A stretch of DNA of 39,088 nt from Clostridiales bacterium (GCA_012514145.1 JAAZAV010000065.1:1-39088); one strand, 5' to 3'; positions 7,044 through 16,422 are shown, numbered from the stretch's first letter. A program made the numbers and translations. Notes: generated by a model from the sequence alone, not told the origin.

Positions 7044-8459
7044 ATGAAAACCAAACTCGACTTCAAAACGGCGTCGGTGGTCGGCGTCGGCATATCCAAC
7101 ACTCCCCTCATCGAATGGCTCATAGAGCGGGGAGCCGTTGTCACGGCGCGGGACCAGAAGACCCGTGACCGCCTCGAACCCCTGGCGTCAAGGCTTGAAT
7201 CAAAAGGCGTGCGAATAGTCTGCGGAGAGGCGTACCTTGACGGGATCACCGACGAGGTGATTTTCCGCACTCCCGGGATACGCTACGACAAGCCCCAGCT
7301 GAGGACCGCGGTGGCGAGAGGCGCCCGCCTCACCTCCGAGATGGAGTTTTTCTTCGAGCTATGTCCCTGTCCGATAGTGGGTATCACCGGCAGCGACGGC
7401 AAGACCACTACAACCACCATAATCAGCAAACTGCTTGAAGCCGCTTACGGCGAGGAGCATGTATATCTGGGGGGCAATATCGGCCGTCCCCTGCTGCCCG
7501 AGGTGGAGAACATGACGCCCGCCGACTGGGCGGTAGTTGAGCTGTCTTCCTTCCAGCTGCAAACCATGTACCGCTCCCCGCGGATAGCCGTCATAACCAA
7601 TGTGACGCCGAATCATCTCGATTATCATATCGACATGATCGAATATATCGACGCAAAGCGAAACATCTACCGGGGTCAGACCACCGGCGACCGGCTGGTA
7701 CTCAACGCCGGCAACGCCATAACCCGCGAAATGGCTCAGGATGCCGTCATGACCGGCAATGAGATAAGGATGTTCGGCTTCGATGAAGGCGGCATCCAGA
7801 GCGAGGTGCTGGCGCGGGACGGAAACTCATGCGTCTGCCGCGGCGGCGCAATATACTGCGGCGGCGAGCATATCATGGACACCGCGGACATAAAACTGCC
7901 CGGACGGCACAACATAGAAAATTACATGGCGGCGGTGGCGGCGCTCTACGGTCATGTGGAGACCTTCCGCTTCGCCGAGCTTGCCCGCTCCTTCGAAGGA
8001 GTGGAGCACCGCATAGAATTGGTGCGCAACAAGGACGGGGTGCGCTATTACAACAGCAGCATCGACTCCAGCCCCTCCCGCACCCTTGCCGCCCTGTCGG
8101 CATTCGCTCCCCCCGCCGACTCGAATGAGCGCAGGCTCATAGTCATCTGCGGCGGCTATGACAAACAGCTTGACTATGCCCCTCTGGGCGAGCCGCTCTG
8201 CCGTCTGGCAAAGGCGGTGGTGCTCTGCGGCGCCACTTCGCCGAAGATAAAATCGGCGGTCACCGCCTGCCCTGGCTACAAGCGGGGATACCCGCTGCTT
8301 CGGGAGGAATCCACCCTCGAAAAGGCGGTTAAGCGGGCGGCGTCCCTTGCCAAAGCCGGGGATATCGTGCTGCTTTCCCCCGCCTCGGCGTCCTTTGACA
8401 TGTTCAAGAACTTCGAGGAGCGGGGACTGCGCTTCAAGGATCTGGTAAACCACCTGTAA
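7044..8459 (+). CDS. murD: UDP-N-acetylmuramoylalanine--D-glutamate ligase (MurD)
   Basis: A 471-aa cytoplasmic Mur ligase that adds D-glutamate to UDP-MurNAc-L-Ala using ATP. Domains in order are an N-terminal Rossmann-like UDP-binding part (SVVGVGISNTPL), the central ATPase with P-loop GITGSDGKTTTTT (residues about 114-126), ELSSFQLQT and NVTPNHLDYH, and the C-terminal domain with GVEHRIE, NSSIDSSPSRTLAAL and CGGYDKQLDY. Length is normal for MurD. The ATG at 7044 fits the family N terminus better than an in-frame GTG at 7002, although its ribosome site (AAAGG, 10 bp away) is modest. It stands alone here rather than in a cell-wall cluster, with its own promoter and terminator. Confidence 0.92.
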   Translation: MKTKLDFKTASVVGVGISNTPLIEWLIERGAVVTARDQKTRDRLEPLASRLESKGVRIVCGEAYLDGITDEVIFRTPGIRYDKPQLRTAVARGARLTSEMEFFFELCPCPIVGITGSDGKTTTTTIISKLLEAAYGEEHVYLGGNIGRPLLPEVENMTPADWAVVELSSFQLQTMYRSPRIAVITNVTPNHLDYHIDMIEYIDAKRNIYRGQTTGDRLVLNAGNAITREMAQDAVMTGNEIRMFGFDEGGIQSEVLARDGNSCVCRGGAIYCGGEHIMDTADIKLPGRHNIENYMAAVAALYGHVETFRFAELARSFEGVEHRIELVRNKDGVRYYNSSIDSSPSRTLAALSAFAPPADSNERRLIVICGGYDKQLDYAPLGEPLCRLAKAVVLCGATSPKIKSAVTACPGYKRGYPLLREESTLEKAVKRAASLAKAGDIVLLSPASASFDMFKNFEERGLRFKDLVNHL

Positions 8460-8558
8460 GGCAGGACCGCAATTCCGGCTTCCGGCAGTCAGGTCATAAT
8501 GTCCGGACCGCCTGCCGACAGAGAATTGCCGCAGCCGACTATAAAATAACATCAGTTC

Positions 8559-8592
8559 GGAGAGCGTACCCGTCCGGGGCGCTCTCCTTTTT
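8559..8592 (+). terminator. Rho-independent terminator after murD
   Basis: An 8-bp stem GGAGAGCG (8559-8566) with CGCTCTCC (8580-8587) is followed by TTTTTCGCTTTT. Between the stop codon and this stem (8460-8558) no gene is visible. Confidence 0.82.
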
Positions 8593-8636
8593 CGCTTTTC
8601 ATGTCATATCCGTGTTTGCAATCGGTGAATTTCATG

Positions 8637-8666
8637 TTGACTGAAAGCCTTCCGTGATGTTATAAT
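8637..8666 (+). promoter_or_regulatory. Promoter of the SBP B-SBP C-M42 operon
   Basis: TTGACT (8637-8642) and TATAAT (8661-8666) are separated by 18 bp. This is one of the best promoter matches in the window. It lies about 80 bp before the SBP B start, and no terminator is seen until after the operon. Confidence 0.75.
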
Positions 8667-8750
8667 GGTACCGTGATTCCTGTAACCTCACGGTATATGA
8701 CAAATAATTGTAAAATCAGTGTGATAAACGAAAACAAAGGGGGATGAAAG

Positions 8751-10235
8751 ATGAAAAAGCACAGACTTCACGCCCGAAACGCCGCAGCCTTTATGCAGGC
8801 TTTGCTGCTTGCGGCAATTGCCCTGCTTACGGCATGTTCCGGCGGCGGAGGAAATACCGCCTCAACCACCGCGGCAGCCGGGGACACCGTCACCGAGGAG
8901 GTCGTGACCGGCGAGACCACCCTGCCTTCGAACCTGCCGCCAAGCGATTTTGACGGATTCGAGCTCACCTTTCTGCGCTCTGAGAAATTCTTCACCGAAA
9001 AGGGCATATACTCGGAGGAGCTGACAGGCGACCCGGTGCCCGACGCCATCTACGAGCGGAATCTTAAAATCGAAACCGACTACAACTGCAAAATAACGGT
9101 GCTCGAGACCCAGACCAGGTATCCCGCCGATGATGTGGCAAAATATGTGCTTGCCGGCGACGATACGGTGGACGTCAACCTGTGCGGCGGCACCTTCACC
9201 GCCAGGCGGATAAGCGATTATCTCGCCCTGAATCAGCTTACATACTTCGACTTCTCAAAACCCTGGTGGAACGAGCGCTTCAACAACGGAATAAGCCTGG
9301 GCGGCAATGTCTACTTCACGGTGGGCGACCACATGATCCTTGCCAAACAGAACCTGTATTTTATCATCTTCAACAAGGACATCGCCACAGACTACGGCAT
9401 GGACCCCGAGGGCTTTTATCAGCACGTTTACGATGACGAGTGGACCCTCGACCGCCTGTCCTCCTATGCCCGAACGGTAAAGGACGACCTGAACGGCGAC
9501 GGCGTATACGATGTTAACGACCTGTGGGGGCTTTTGGGCGAGAACTACTGCACCTGGACCCTGGCGCTGGGCAGCGGCTTCCGCTGTGCGGAGAAGGACG
9601 GCGACGACCTGCCCTATATCACCTTCGATTCTGAAAAGAACATGCAGGTTATCGACAAGGTATTCGCCCTGACAGCCGACCGGGATACCACCTACTTCGC
9701 CCAGCGGTTCAAGGGCACCTCCGACGTCTGGAAAGAGTATTCAAGAATGTTCACCGCCCCGCAGTGGCTGTTTATTATCGCCGGTCTCGGAAACTCCATG
9801 CGGAAAGCCGAGTTTGACTACGGTCTTGTTCCAACCCCGAAATTCACCGAGACCCAGGAATACTACTATCACGACGCCTCTCTCGGCAACAACCCGGTTA
9901 TGAGCATACCGGTGAGCGCCTCTTCACCCGACACCGTCTCTTTCATTATAGAGGCGATGGCGTATGAGTCACACTATATGGTGATGCCGGTGTTCTACGA
10001 CAACTACCTGCATACCAAACTCGCCCGGGACGAGGAATCGGTGGAAATGCTGCGCATGATACACGGCTCGCTCTTCTATGACATCGGCTCCCTCTTCGAC
10101 TGGGGCAGCATGCGCATGATAGTCGAGAACCTTCCCGACAAGGCGGAAAACACCTTCGCCTCCACCTACGCCGCGAGCGCAGGCAAGATTCAGGCGGATC
10201 TGGAAGTCACGCTGAAAATGATCGCAGACAAATAA
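8751..10235 (+). CDS. Solute-binding lipoprotein B (ABC sugar-type SBP)
   Basis: A 494-aa paralog of SBP A. The signal peptide is followed by lipobox LTAC and a Gly/Thr tether. Family marks are GDPVPDAIYERN, KPWWNERF, EWTLD, the EF-hand-like loop DLNGDGVYDVND at residues 246-257, DYGLVPTPKF, and RDEESVEMLRMI with DIGSLFDWG near the C terminus. AAAGGGGG lies 7 bp before the ATG at 8751; an ATG at 8744 is out of frame. It is first in an operon, followed 68 bp later by another paralog, SBP C. No permease or ATPase is adjacent. Predicted to sit on the outer membrane face and deliver a ligand to a shared transporter. Confidence 0.88.
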   Translation: MKKHRLHARNAAAFMQALLLAAIALLTACSGGGGNTASTTAAAGDTVTEEVVTGETTLPSNLPPSDFDGFELTFLRSEKFFTEKGIYSEELTGDPVPDAIYERNLKIETDYNCKITVLETQTRYPADDVAKYVLAGDDTVDVNLCGGTFTARRISDYLALNQLTYFDFSKPWWNERFNNGISLGGNVYFTVGDHMILAKQNLYFIIFNKDIATDYGMDPEGFYQHVYDDEWTLDRLSSYARTVKDDLNGDGVYDVNDLWGLLGENYCTWTLALGSGFRCAEKDGDDLPYITFDSEKNMQVIDKVFALTADRDTTYFAQRFKGTSDVWKEYSRMFTAPQWLFIIAGLGNSMRKAEFDYGLVPTPKFTETQEYYYHDASLGNNPVMSIPVSASSPDTVSFIIEAMAYESHYMVMPVFYDNYLHTKLARDEESVEMLRMIHGSLFYDIGSLFDWGSMRMIVENLPDKAENTFASTYAASAGKIQADLEVTLKMIADK

Positions 10236-10303
10236 CAATACGCGCACAGGCGGAAAAAACCGAACTCATACAATATTATATATAACACAACGGAGGTATT
10301 TCA

Positions 10304-11797
10304 ATGACCGCGAAAAAGTTAATCGCTCTCGCGCTGCTGGGCGCACTGCTGCTCACATCCTGGGGAACGCTGCTCTCCTGCTCGAAAGGCGGAGGCGGCT
10401 CCGCTTCGGTCACCACCGCTGCCGGTGATGCCGCCGAGACCGAGCCCGAGGAGGTGGACTCCCTCGCCGCCCGCATGAAGGTGTCGGACGGCCTTGAGAA
10501 CACCGATTTTGAAGGCAAGACCTTCCGCATTCTGGGCGACGACGCCTGCCTCGACTACTACCTCATGGAGGAGGAGACGGGCGACGTGCTCGACGACTCT
10601 ATATACCAGCGCAACATGGCTGTGTCCGAGCGCTTCAATGTGGAGCTGGACGCCAAGGTTTTCCCCGAAGCCGAACTGACAAAAAACCTTAAAAACTCGG
10701 TAATGGCGGGAGACAACGAGTATCAGCTCTTCGCCGGACACATAATCTACGCCGGCATGGCGGTTGGCGACGGCATATATTACAACTGGTACGACATGCC
10801 CTTTATCGACTTCGAGAAGCCCTGGTGGTCGGATTCCAATGTAAACGACCTGACATATAAGGGCAAGGCGTTCATCGCGATGGGCGATTTCGCACTGACA
10901 ACCATAGACTCCACTTATGCAATGTATTTCAACAAGCAGTTGGCCGCCGACAACAACCTGGGCAATCTCTACCAGGTGACAAACGAAGGCAAATGGACTC
11001 TCGACTACCTCGCCAACGTCTCAAAGGACGTCTACCGCGACCTGAACGGCGACGGCAAGGCGGGCACAGAGGACCTCTACGGCTTCATCATGTGGGCGCG
11101 CTCCTCGGTCAACACCTTCCTATATGCCTTCGGCGAAAAGCTTGCCAAGCAGCAGAAGGACGGCTCAATAGTCATGGACTACTACAACGAGAAGGTCATA
11201 AACATCTACGAGAAGTTCATTCCCTTCCTGTGGGAGTCGGAGGGCGTCTATGTGGACTGCGCCATACCGTCGGGCGGCAATTTCAGCACCATGTTCCTCA
11301 ATGACCAGGCTCTCTTTTATCCCACGATTTTCAGATTCGCCGGCACCTCTCTGCGTGAGTTCGAGACCGACTACGGCATCATCCCCTATCCCAAGTGGGA
11401 CGAGGCGCAGGACGAATACTACACAATGGTTGACGGCGGACACGAGGGCCTGGGCATTCCCCTCTCGGTGTCCGAGACCGAGTTTGTCGGCACCATCGTT
11501 GAGGCTCTCAACGCCGAAAGCTGGAAGCGAGTTGTTCCCGTCTACTACGACATAGTGCTCAAGACCAAGGGCTCCCGCGACGAGGAGTCGGTCGAGATGC
11601 TTGACAGAATTTTCAACAACCGCATCTTCGACTTCGGTTATGTCTACGGCCAGTGGGGCGCCGCCTTCTGGGTTCAGTACCTTGTTGAAGCCAAGAGCTC
11701 CGACATCGCCTCCTACTACGAAAAAAACCATGCAAAATACGATCAGACCATGAAGGACGTATTTGAATTCTTTGAGGAGTATTCGCTTGAAAAATAA
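10304..11797 (+). CDS. Solute-binding lipoprotein C (ABC sugar-type SBP)
   Basis: A 497-aa paralog with signal peptide and lipobox LLSC. It shows GDVLDDSIYQRN, KPWWSDSN, KWTLD, the loop DLNGDGKAGTED at residues 246-257 (Gly replaces the Asp usual at position 9), DYGIIPYPKWDE and SRDEESVEMLDRIF. CGGAGGT precedes the ATG. The leader motif ATATATAACAC (10278-10288) is shared with SBP A (5029-5039). Its stop codon overlaps the start of the double M42 peptidase, so the two are likely translated together. This association suggests a peptide or aminoacyl ligand, but sequence alone does not show that. Confidence 0.88.
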   Translation: MTAKKLIALALLGALLLTSWGTLLSCSKGGGGSASVTTAAGDAAETEPEEVDSLAARMKVSDGLENTDFEGKTFRILGDDACLDYYLMEEETGDVLDDSIYQRNMAVSERFNVELDAKVFPEAELTKNLKNSVMAGDNEYQLFAGHIIYAGMAVGDGIYYNWYDMPFIDFEKPWWSDSNVNDLTYKGKAFIAMGDFALTTIDSTYAMYFNKQLAADNNLGNLYQVTNEGKWTLDYLANVSKDVYRDLNGDGKAGTEDLYGFIMWARSSVNTFLYAFGEKLAKQQKDGSIVMDYYNEKVINIYEKFIPFLWESEGVYVDCAIPSGGNFSTMFLNDQALFYPTIFRFAGTSLREFETDYGIIPYPKWDEAQDEYYTMVDGGHEGLGIPLSVSETEFVGTIVEALNAESWKRVVPVYYDIVLKTKGSRDEESVEMLDRIFNNRIFDFGYVYGQWGAAFWVQYLVEAKSSDIASYYEKNHAKYDQTMKDVFEFFEEYSLEK

Positions 11798-14150
11798 ACC
11801 TGACACCGACGCCGGAAGCATCGCCGAAATAACCTCGCTTATCACGGCGCTAACCGCCGTTCCCGCAATATCCGGCTATGAGCGGGCTGCCCATGCCGCT
11901 GCCCGGGCTGCCCTTGACGAGAGCCTTTTCACCGAAATATACACCGACAGCCGGGGCAATCTGATCCTCATCCGCCGCTGCGGCAAAGAAGGCGCTCCCC
12001 TGGTGCTGATCGATGCCCACTTTGACGAGATAGGCTTTCTCGTCACCGAAATCTGCGACGGGGGCTTTGTGCGGCTGAATCCCGTGGGAGGCTTCGACCC
12101 GGGCACCCTGTCGGCGGCTGAACTGACAATACACTGCAATACGCCGGAGGGGGAGGGGAAACCCTCCTCCATCCCGGCGGTCATAGTTTCCACGCCCCCG
12201 CACCTCTCCTCGGGAGAAACCAAGGCTCCCGATTTGACGAAACTCATCGCCGATACGGGAAAAACCGGGGACGAGCTGAACAGCCTCATCCGCATAGGCG
12301 CCATGTGCACCCTCCGCGCTCCGGTTACAAAGCTGCTCGGAGGCATAATCGCGGGACACGCTTTTGACGATCGCTGCTGCTGCGCCGCCGCCGTCACAGC
12401 CGTGAAATATCTCGCCGCGCTGCCCGAGGCGGGCGCCGATGTGGCTGTGGTATTCTCGGCGGGTGAGGAAATTTCGGGGGACGGCGTGTCAAGCGCCGCC
12501 TACGGACTTCAACCCGACATCGCGCTGGTGCTGGACGTGAACTTCGGCCGCGCGCCATATGTGGACGGGCATGTTTCGGCGGTACCGGGCGAAGGTCCAT
12601 CGATTTCAATATCGGCAGTCACCGACCGCCGGCTCACCGACTTTTTGACAGCCTACGGCGCGGAGAACGGCATGCCCCTGCAGAGGATAGTTGAACCAAC
12701 CTCCACCGGCACCAACAACGACCGTCTCCGCATCTCGGCGGAGGGCTACTGCACCGCCATACTCAGCATACCTCTGCGCAACATGCACACCGCCTCGGAG
12801 TTGATAAATCCCTCCGACGCCGACACGCTGGCGCGTCTTATCGCCGGCTTCATAGCCGCGGAGAAGGGCGGGCTGGGCGATTTCCTGACGGGCGCTCTGC
12901 CCGACATGTCGGCAGTCTATGCAAAGCCCGACGACAAGGACAAAGACAAGGACAAAGACAAAGAAAAAGACGATATAGACAAAGACGAAGATAAAAAGGA
13001 TGCCGCCGACACCGCCTCTTTCCCGCCCCGTCCGCTGCGTTCCGGGCTGTCGGGGACAGAACTGATAGGAGAACTGTCGGAGACCTTCGGTCCCACCGGC
13101 TGTGAACAGCCCGTGCGGCGGCTCATCGAGGCGAATCTGCCCGACCCGTCGGCGCTTCCCTTCGGAAAATACGAGACCGACCTGAGCGGCAATCTGCTTG
13201 TTACCTTCGGCGGGAAACCGTCGGACGGCTGCGATAAATGCCGCGATTCGGTGGATATGATGTTCGCGGCGCATATGGACGAGGTGGGCTTTATGATAAC
13301 CCACATCGACGGCGACGGAATGCTTCGCTTCTCCTGTGTGGGCGGCATCGACCCACGGGTGCTCCCCGGCAGACGGGTCACCCTGGGCGGCAGCTGCGGC
13401 GATAAGAGCCTGCCCGGCGTCATTGCCACAAAGCCGGTACATCTGAAATCCCAAAGCGAGCGCGGCAATGTCACCGAAATATCCGCCATGTATATCGACA
13501 TCGGGGCGAAGAACAGGGAAGACGCCGAAAAGTACGTCCGTCCCGGCGACTACGGCACCTTTGACAGCGAGTTTTACCGTATGGGCGACAAGCTGAAGGG
13601 CAAGGCGCTGGACGACCGCTTCGGCTGCGCCGTTATGATAGACATATTGAACGAACTGGCAAGGGGCGAGATTCCCGCCCCCGAGCGGCGCATAGCCTTC
13701 GCCTTTACCGTGCGGGAGGAGATCGGACGGTCGGGAGCCGCTCCCGCCGCCTTCCGGCTTGACCCGAAATGCGCCGTGGTGCTCGAGACCACCGCCATCG
13801 GCGACATTCTCGACGCCCCCGAACATCTGCGCGTCGCCGAATGCGGCAAGGGCGGTGTCATTTCGGTGGCGGACAAGGGCACCATTTACAGCGAAGATTT
13901 CATCGCACACGCCCTTGCCCTCGCCAAAGCCAAGGACATCCCCGTACAGATCAAACAGCGCATCTCGGGGGGCAACGACGCCGCCCGCATCAGCATATCC
14001 CGCCGGGGAGTGGTGCCCCTCGCCCTCTCGGCGCCCACCCGCTATCTCCATTCGGCGTCGAACGTGCTTGCCGAACGCGATTTCGGCTCGATAAAGGCGC
14101 TGGTCCGGGAGCTTATGGCTGTGCCTTTCGACATTATCGCCGATCTGTGA
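11787..14150 (+). CDS. Tandem fusion of two M42 metallo-aminopeptidase domains
   Basis: A 787-aa cytoplasmic protein made of two complete M42 (FrvX/YpdE, glutamyl aminopeptidase-like) domains. The first (about 15-370) has AHFDEIG (His78), FDDR (Asp194/195), AGEEISG (Glu227/228), Asp250 and RNMHTASE (His334). The second (about 420-787) has AHMDEVG (His496), LDDRFG (Asp599/600), REEIGRSG (Glu634/635), LETT (Glu657) and RYLHSAS (His745). Metal ligands and catalytic Glu thus look intact in both. The linker is a run of Lys-Asp dipeptides encoded by GACAAR hexamers (12933-12962). M42 enzymes are normally about 350 aa and assemble as TET dodecamers. TTG at 11787 is preferred because GAGGAG (11774-11779) is ideally placed; TTG at 11763 is an alternative. 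It overlaps the SBP C stop. Confidence 0.88.
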   Translation: MKNKPDTDAGSIAEITSLITALTAVPAISGYERAAHAAARAALDESLFTEIYTDSRGNLILIRRCGKEGAPLVLIDAHFDEIGFLVTEICDGGFVRLNPVGGFDPGTLSAAELTIHCNTPEGEGKPSSIPAVIVSTPPHLSSGETKAPDLTKLIADTGKTGDELNSLIRIGAMCTLRAPVTKLLGGIIAGHAFDDRCCCAAAVTAVKYLAALPEAGADVAVVFSAGEEISGDGVSSAAYGLQPDIALVLDVNFGRAPYVDGHVSAVPGEGPSISISAVTDRRLTDFLTAYGAENGMPLQRIVEPTSTGTNNDRLRISAEGYCTAILSIPLRNMHTASELINPSDADTLARLIAGFIAAEKGGLGDFLTGALPDMSAVYAKPDDKDKDKDKDKEKDDIDKDEDKKDAADTASFPPRPLRSGLSGTELIGELSETFGPTGCEQPVRRLIEANLPDPSALPFGKYETDLSGNLLVTFGGKPSDGCDKCRDSVDMMFAAHMDEVGFMITHIDGDGMLRFSCVGGIDPRVLPGRRVTLGGSCGDKSLPGVIATKPVHLKSQSERGNVTEISAMYIDIGAKNREDAEKYVRPGDYGTFDSEFYRMGDKLKGKALDDRFGCAVMIDILNELARGEIPAPERRIAFAFTVREEIGRSGAAPAAFRLDPKCAVVLETTAIGDILDAPEHLRVAECGKGGVISVADKGTIYSEDFIAHALALAKAKDIPVQIKQRISGGNDAARISISRRGVVPLALSAPTRYLHSASNVLAERDFGSIKALVRELMAVPFDIIADL

Positions 14151-14174
14151 TTTGATTCAATATATATTTGATAT

Positions 14175-14360
14175 GCCCTGAGCGAAATGCGGCATTGGAA
14201 AAAGTTCACGAAACTTCATGACCGGAAGCGAACAAACGGAACATAGTATCCTGAGACACGGCGCATAAAGGATTTCCATGTAAGAAAACATTCGCGCTTC
14301 ATGTTTCCTGAGCCGGTTATTTCCCTTGTTTCTCATGGCTTTTTCCATTTCGCTCAGGGC
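14175..14360. repeat. 184-186-bp inverted-repeat element (family 2), copy 1
   Basis: Complete element with perfect 15-bp terminal inverted repeats (14175-14189 and 14346-14360). The interior is shared with copy 2, for example GGCATTGGAAAAAGTTCACG and GGATTTCCATGTAAGAAAA. Unlike copy 2 it has no direct duplication of its own: TGATAT is on the left and TAATTG on the right. Its left end is the left end of the island. Confidence 0.88.
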
Positions 14361-14392
14361 TAATTGTTGTATAAAGAAAAGAGGATGTGAAT

Positions 14393-15172
14393 ATGAATTT
14401 GTCGGCAAGGATTTTTATTGCGTTTGGAGTATGTGTGTTGATTATGACCGGATGTCAAAAATCGACCGAACAGGAAATAATGGTACTAGGTGAGGTAATG
14501 CAACAAACTGATAGTGAAAATGAAAATATTAAGCGCATAGAGATAACCGATGAAGTGAAGACGATAGAAGAAGGATTTTTTCTAAGGTATAATTCATTGG
14601 AGTATATAAATGTAGCTGAGGAAAACGAGTATTTCAAATCCATCAATGGAGTTTTATATACAAAAGATGGATCGGCTGTTGTTGCATACCCGATTGGACG
14701 AACAGAAACAGAATATATAATTCCAGAACAATGTGTAGCAATATATTCATATGCTTTTGCAGAAAGTAATTTGGAAAACATTACTTTATCGGAAAATATG
14801 TATGAGATAGGATATGCAGCATTTGAACGTTGTGATAAATTACAAGAAATACATATCCCAAAGGGCGTGTATCATATATCACCAGGTGCTTTTTGCAACT
14901 GTAGCAGCTTGGTTGAAATTTCGGTCGATGAAAGTAATTTGTATTACTCAGATGTTGAAGGTGTTCTCTTTAACTCTGTACAAGATACATTACATACATA
15001 TCCGAGTGGTAAAACTGAAAAACTCTACACAGTTCCAAAAAGCTGTAGAATGTTGGGGGACTATTCTTTTTTAGGAGCCCAATTTCTTGAGGAAATCAAT
15101 GTTGCAGGTGAACTGGAGAGTGTAGGAAGGGCTGCTTTTGAGGAAACGAATGTTACTGTATCAGTGCCCTGA
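14393..15172 (+). pseudogene. LRR_5 (BspA-type) lipoprotein, probably truncated at the 3' end
   Basis: An AT-rich gene of 259 codons. AGAGGA 7 bp upstream favours ATG 14393 over a GTG at 14387. The signal peptide ends in lipobox IMTGC. The body is a run of BspA-like LRR_5 repeats (ITDEVKTIEEGFF, CVAIYSYAFAES, MYEIGYAAFERCDKLQEI, SVGRAAFEETN). The stop TGA (15170-15172) lies inside the left terminal repeat of family 2 copy 2, so the frame now ends where the element inserted and the original C terminus is lost. It may still make a stable shortened surface protein, since such repeats are modular. Codon use is far more AT-rich than the flanking chromosome. Confidence 0.7.
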
Positions 15173-15350
15173 GCGAAATGCGGCATTGGAAAAAGTTCAC
15201 GAAACTATATGACCGGAAGCGAATAAACGGAATATAGTATAATCAGGCATAGCGCACAAAGGATTTCCATGTAAGAAAAACATTCGCGCTTCATGTTCCC
15301 TGAACCGTTTTTTCCCATTGTTTCTCATGGCTTTTTCATTTCGCTCAGGG
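15167..15350. repeat. 184-bp inverted-repeat element (family 2), copy 2 with target duplication
   Basis: A complete copy from CCCTGAGCGAAATG (15167-15180) to CATTTCGCTCAGGG (15337-15350). It is flanked by a 6-bp direct repeat TCAGTG (15161-15166 and 15351-15356), as expected after a transposition event. It carries no ORF of its own, which fits a MITE-like, non-autonomous element. It interrupts the end of the LRR lipoprotein gene. Confidence 0.88.
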
Positions 15351-15389
15351 TCAGTGCACTTCTATACTGGGGTGTATGTGCGAGAAAGG

Positions 15390-15424
15390 AACAGCACCGG
15401 CACGAGAAAGCCGGTGCTGTTTTG
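15390..15424 (+). terminator. Hairpin terminator beyond repeat copy 2
   Basis: A 12-bp stem AACAGCACCGGC (15390-15401) with GCCGGTGCTGTT (15410-15421), then TTTGCG. It was probably the original terminator of the LRR gene before the repeat inserted. A near-identical hairpin occurs at 16745-16776. Apart from this hairpin, 15351-15620 holds no convincing gene; a 20-codon minus-strand frame with AAGGA upstream (15441-15503) is too short to call. Confidence 0.7.
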
Positions 15425-15620
15425 CGTCATGATATTCAGATCAGGATGTTGTAACCTCTTGCGCTGCAGGGCAGCTATTATATTTATAGATTATTTTGTC
15501 CATAGCGATGATTCCTTTCAAGTTGTGTGTCAGCTGTCCAATTCTACCATAGAATCTTCGCTATTGATTCTTTTTACTGTTACAACTTCATTTTACGATC
15601 TTCGGATAATAAATTACTCA

Positions 15621-16406
15621 TTATTCATCTTTGTTTGCTTGAATTTCATTAAAGGCGACACCAAAAAAGCGTTCAACTTCGTTATCAGTAATATAACCAT
15701 TTTCACCACAATATGAAATAACTCGATCAATATATTCATTCATCACAGATACAGGAATCACTTTCGAGACGGATTTTTCCGAGGAGATATCATTAAGTTT
15801 TTCTAATGTAAATACTTCACCCTCATAATAAAGAGCCAACGGATTAACTAATTCCTGCTTCATTTCAATCTCAGGCATATAAAGTGCATTAATATATTCA
15901 TCAGACATTATCATTTTTGAACCCAATTGCTTCCTGCTCTCGTTTAAAGCAATCAAGTCTTCTTTGTGGATGTTTAAGTCTCGAATAGCTTGGTACATTG
16001 TAGGAAGACTATTCTGTATCTCCTCACTCTGTTTCAAAAAAACATCATTTACCCATCGATCTAATGTACCTTCCGGAAGAATGCTGAATTCACCCCTGCA
16101 AATGCGACTAAGATATGCAATGTTATATGTTTCGTCTTTATATTCTCGGTTAAAAAGATAACTACCACCACCAAATGCTCCATTATCTTGAAGAAGTACT
16201 ATTGCATTGGCAAATTTTATTTCTATATCATCTGATGACGGTTCAATTGAGTTGTCTACTCTACTCGCCACATTTTTGGAATCAACAGTACTTATAACGC
16301 TAACCCCACTATTTTCAAGATGATCGTTCCCATTTGTATTCGCACATGATACAAATGATAAGCAAGCAATCAAACATAACAAAATAACAGTAGTAAAAAT
16401 TTTCAT
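15621..16406 (-). CDS. Predicted lipoprotein of unknown function
   Basis: A 261-aa lipoprotein; GGAGGTAG lies just before the ATG. The signal peptide ends in lipobox FVSC (residues about 18-21). A low-complexity Asn/Ser/Asp segment of about 35 residues follows, then a mostly helical, charged domain with FGGGSYLFNREYKDETYNIAYLS and a Leu/Glu-rich stretch (residues 110-200). The C-terminal 40 residues (VMNEYIDRVISYCGENGY) look helical. I do not recognise a family. It lies 17 bp downstream of the broken M23 peptidase on the same strand, so the two were probably one operon. AT-rich like the rest of the island. Confidence 0.8.
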   Translation of the reverse strand: MKIFTTVILLCLIACLSFVSCANTNGNDHLENSGVSVISTVDSKNVASRVDNSIEPSSDDIEIKFANAIVLLQDNGAFGGGSYLFNREYKDETYNIAYLSRICRGEFSILPEGTLDRWVNDVFLKQSEEIQNSLPTMYQAIRDLNIHKEDLIALNESRKQLGSKMIMSDEYINALYMPEIEMKQELVNPLALYYEGEVFTLEKLNDISSEKSVSKVIPVSVMNEYIDRVISYCGENGYITDNEVERFFGVAFNEIQANKDE

Positions 16407-16422
16407 TTTCTACCTCCGTGAA

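Noticed and set aside
12606..14051. Minus-strand ORF of 481 codons opposite the M42 gene
   Set aside because: Antisense shadow; the plus strand carries complete M42 motifs.
15441..15503. Minus-strand 20-codon frame with AAGGA upstream
   Set aside because: Too short to support; it might be the start of a lost gene, but no family can be named.
15318..15716. Plus-strand 132-codon ORF after repeat copy 2
   Set aside because: It runs through the repeat end and a terminator hairpin and has no ribosome site or domain.
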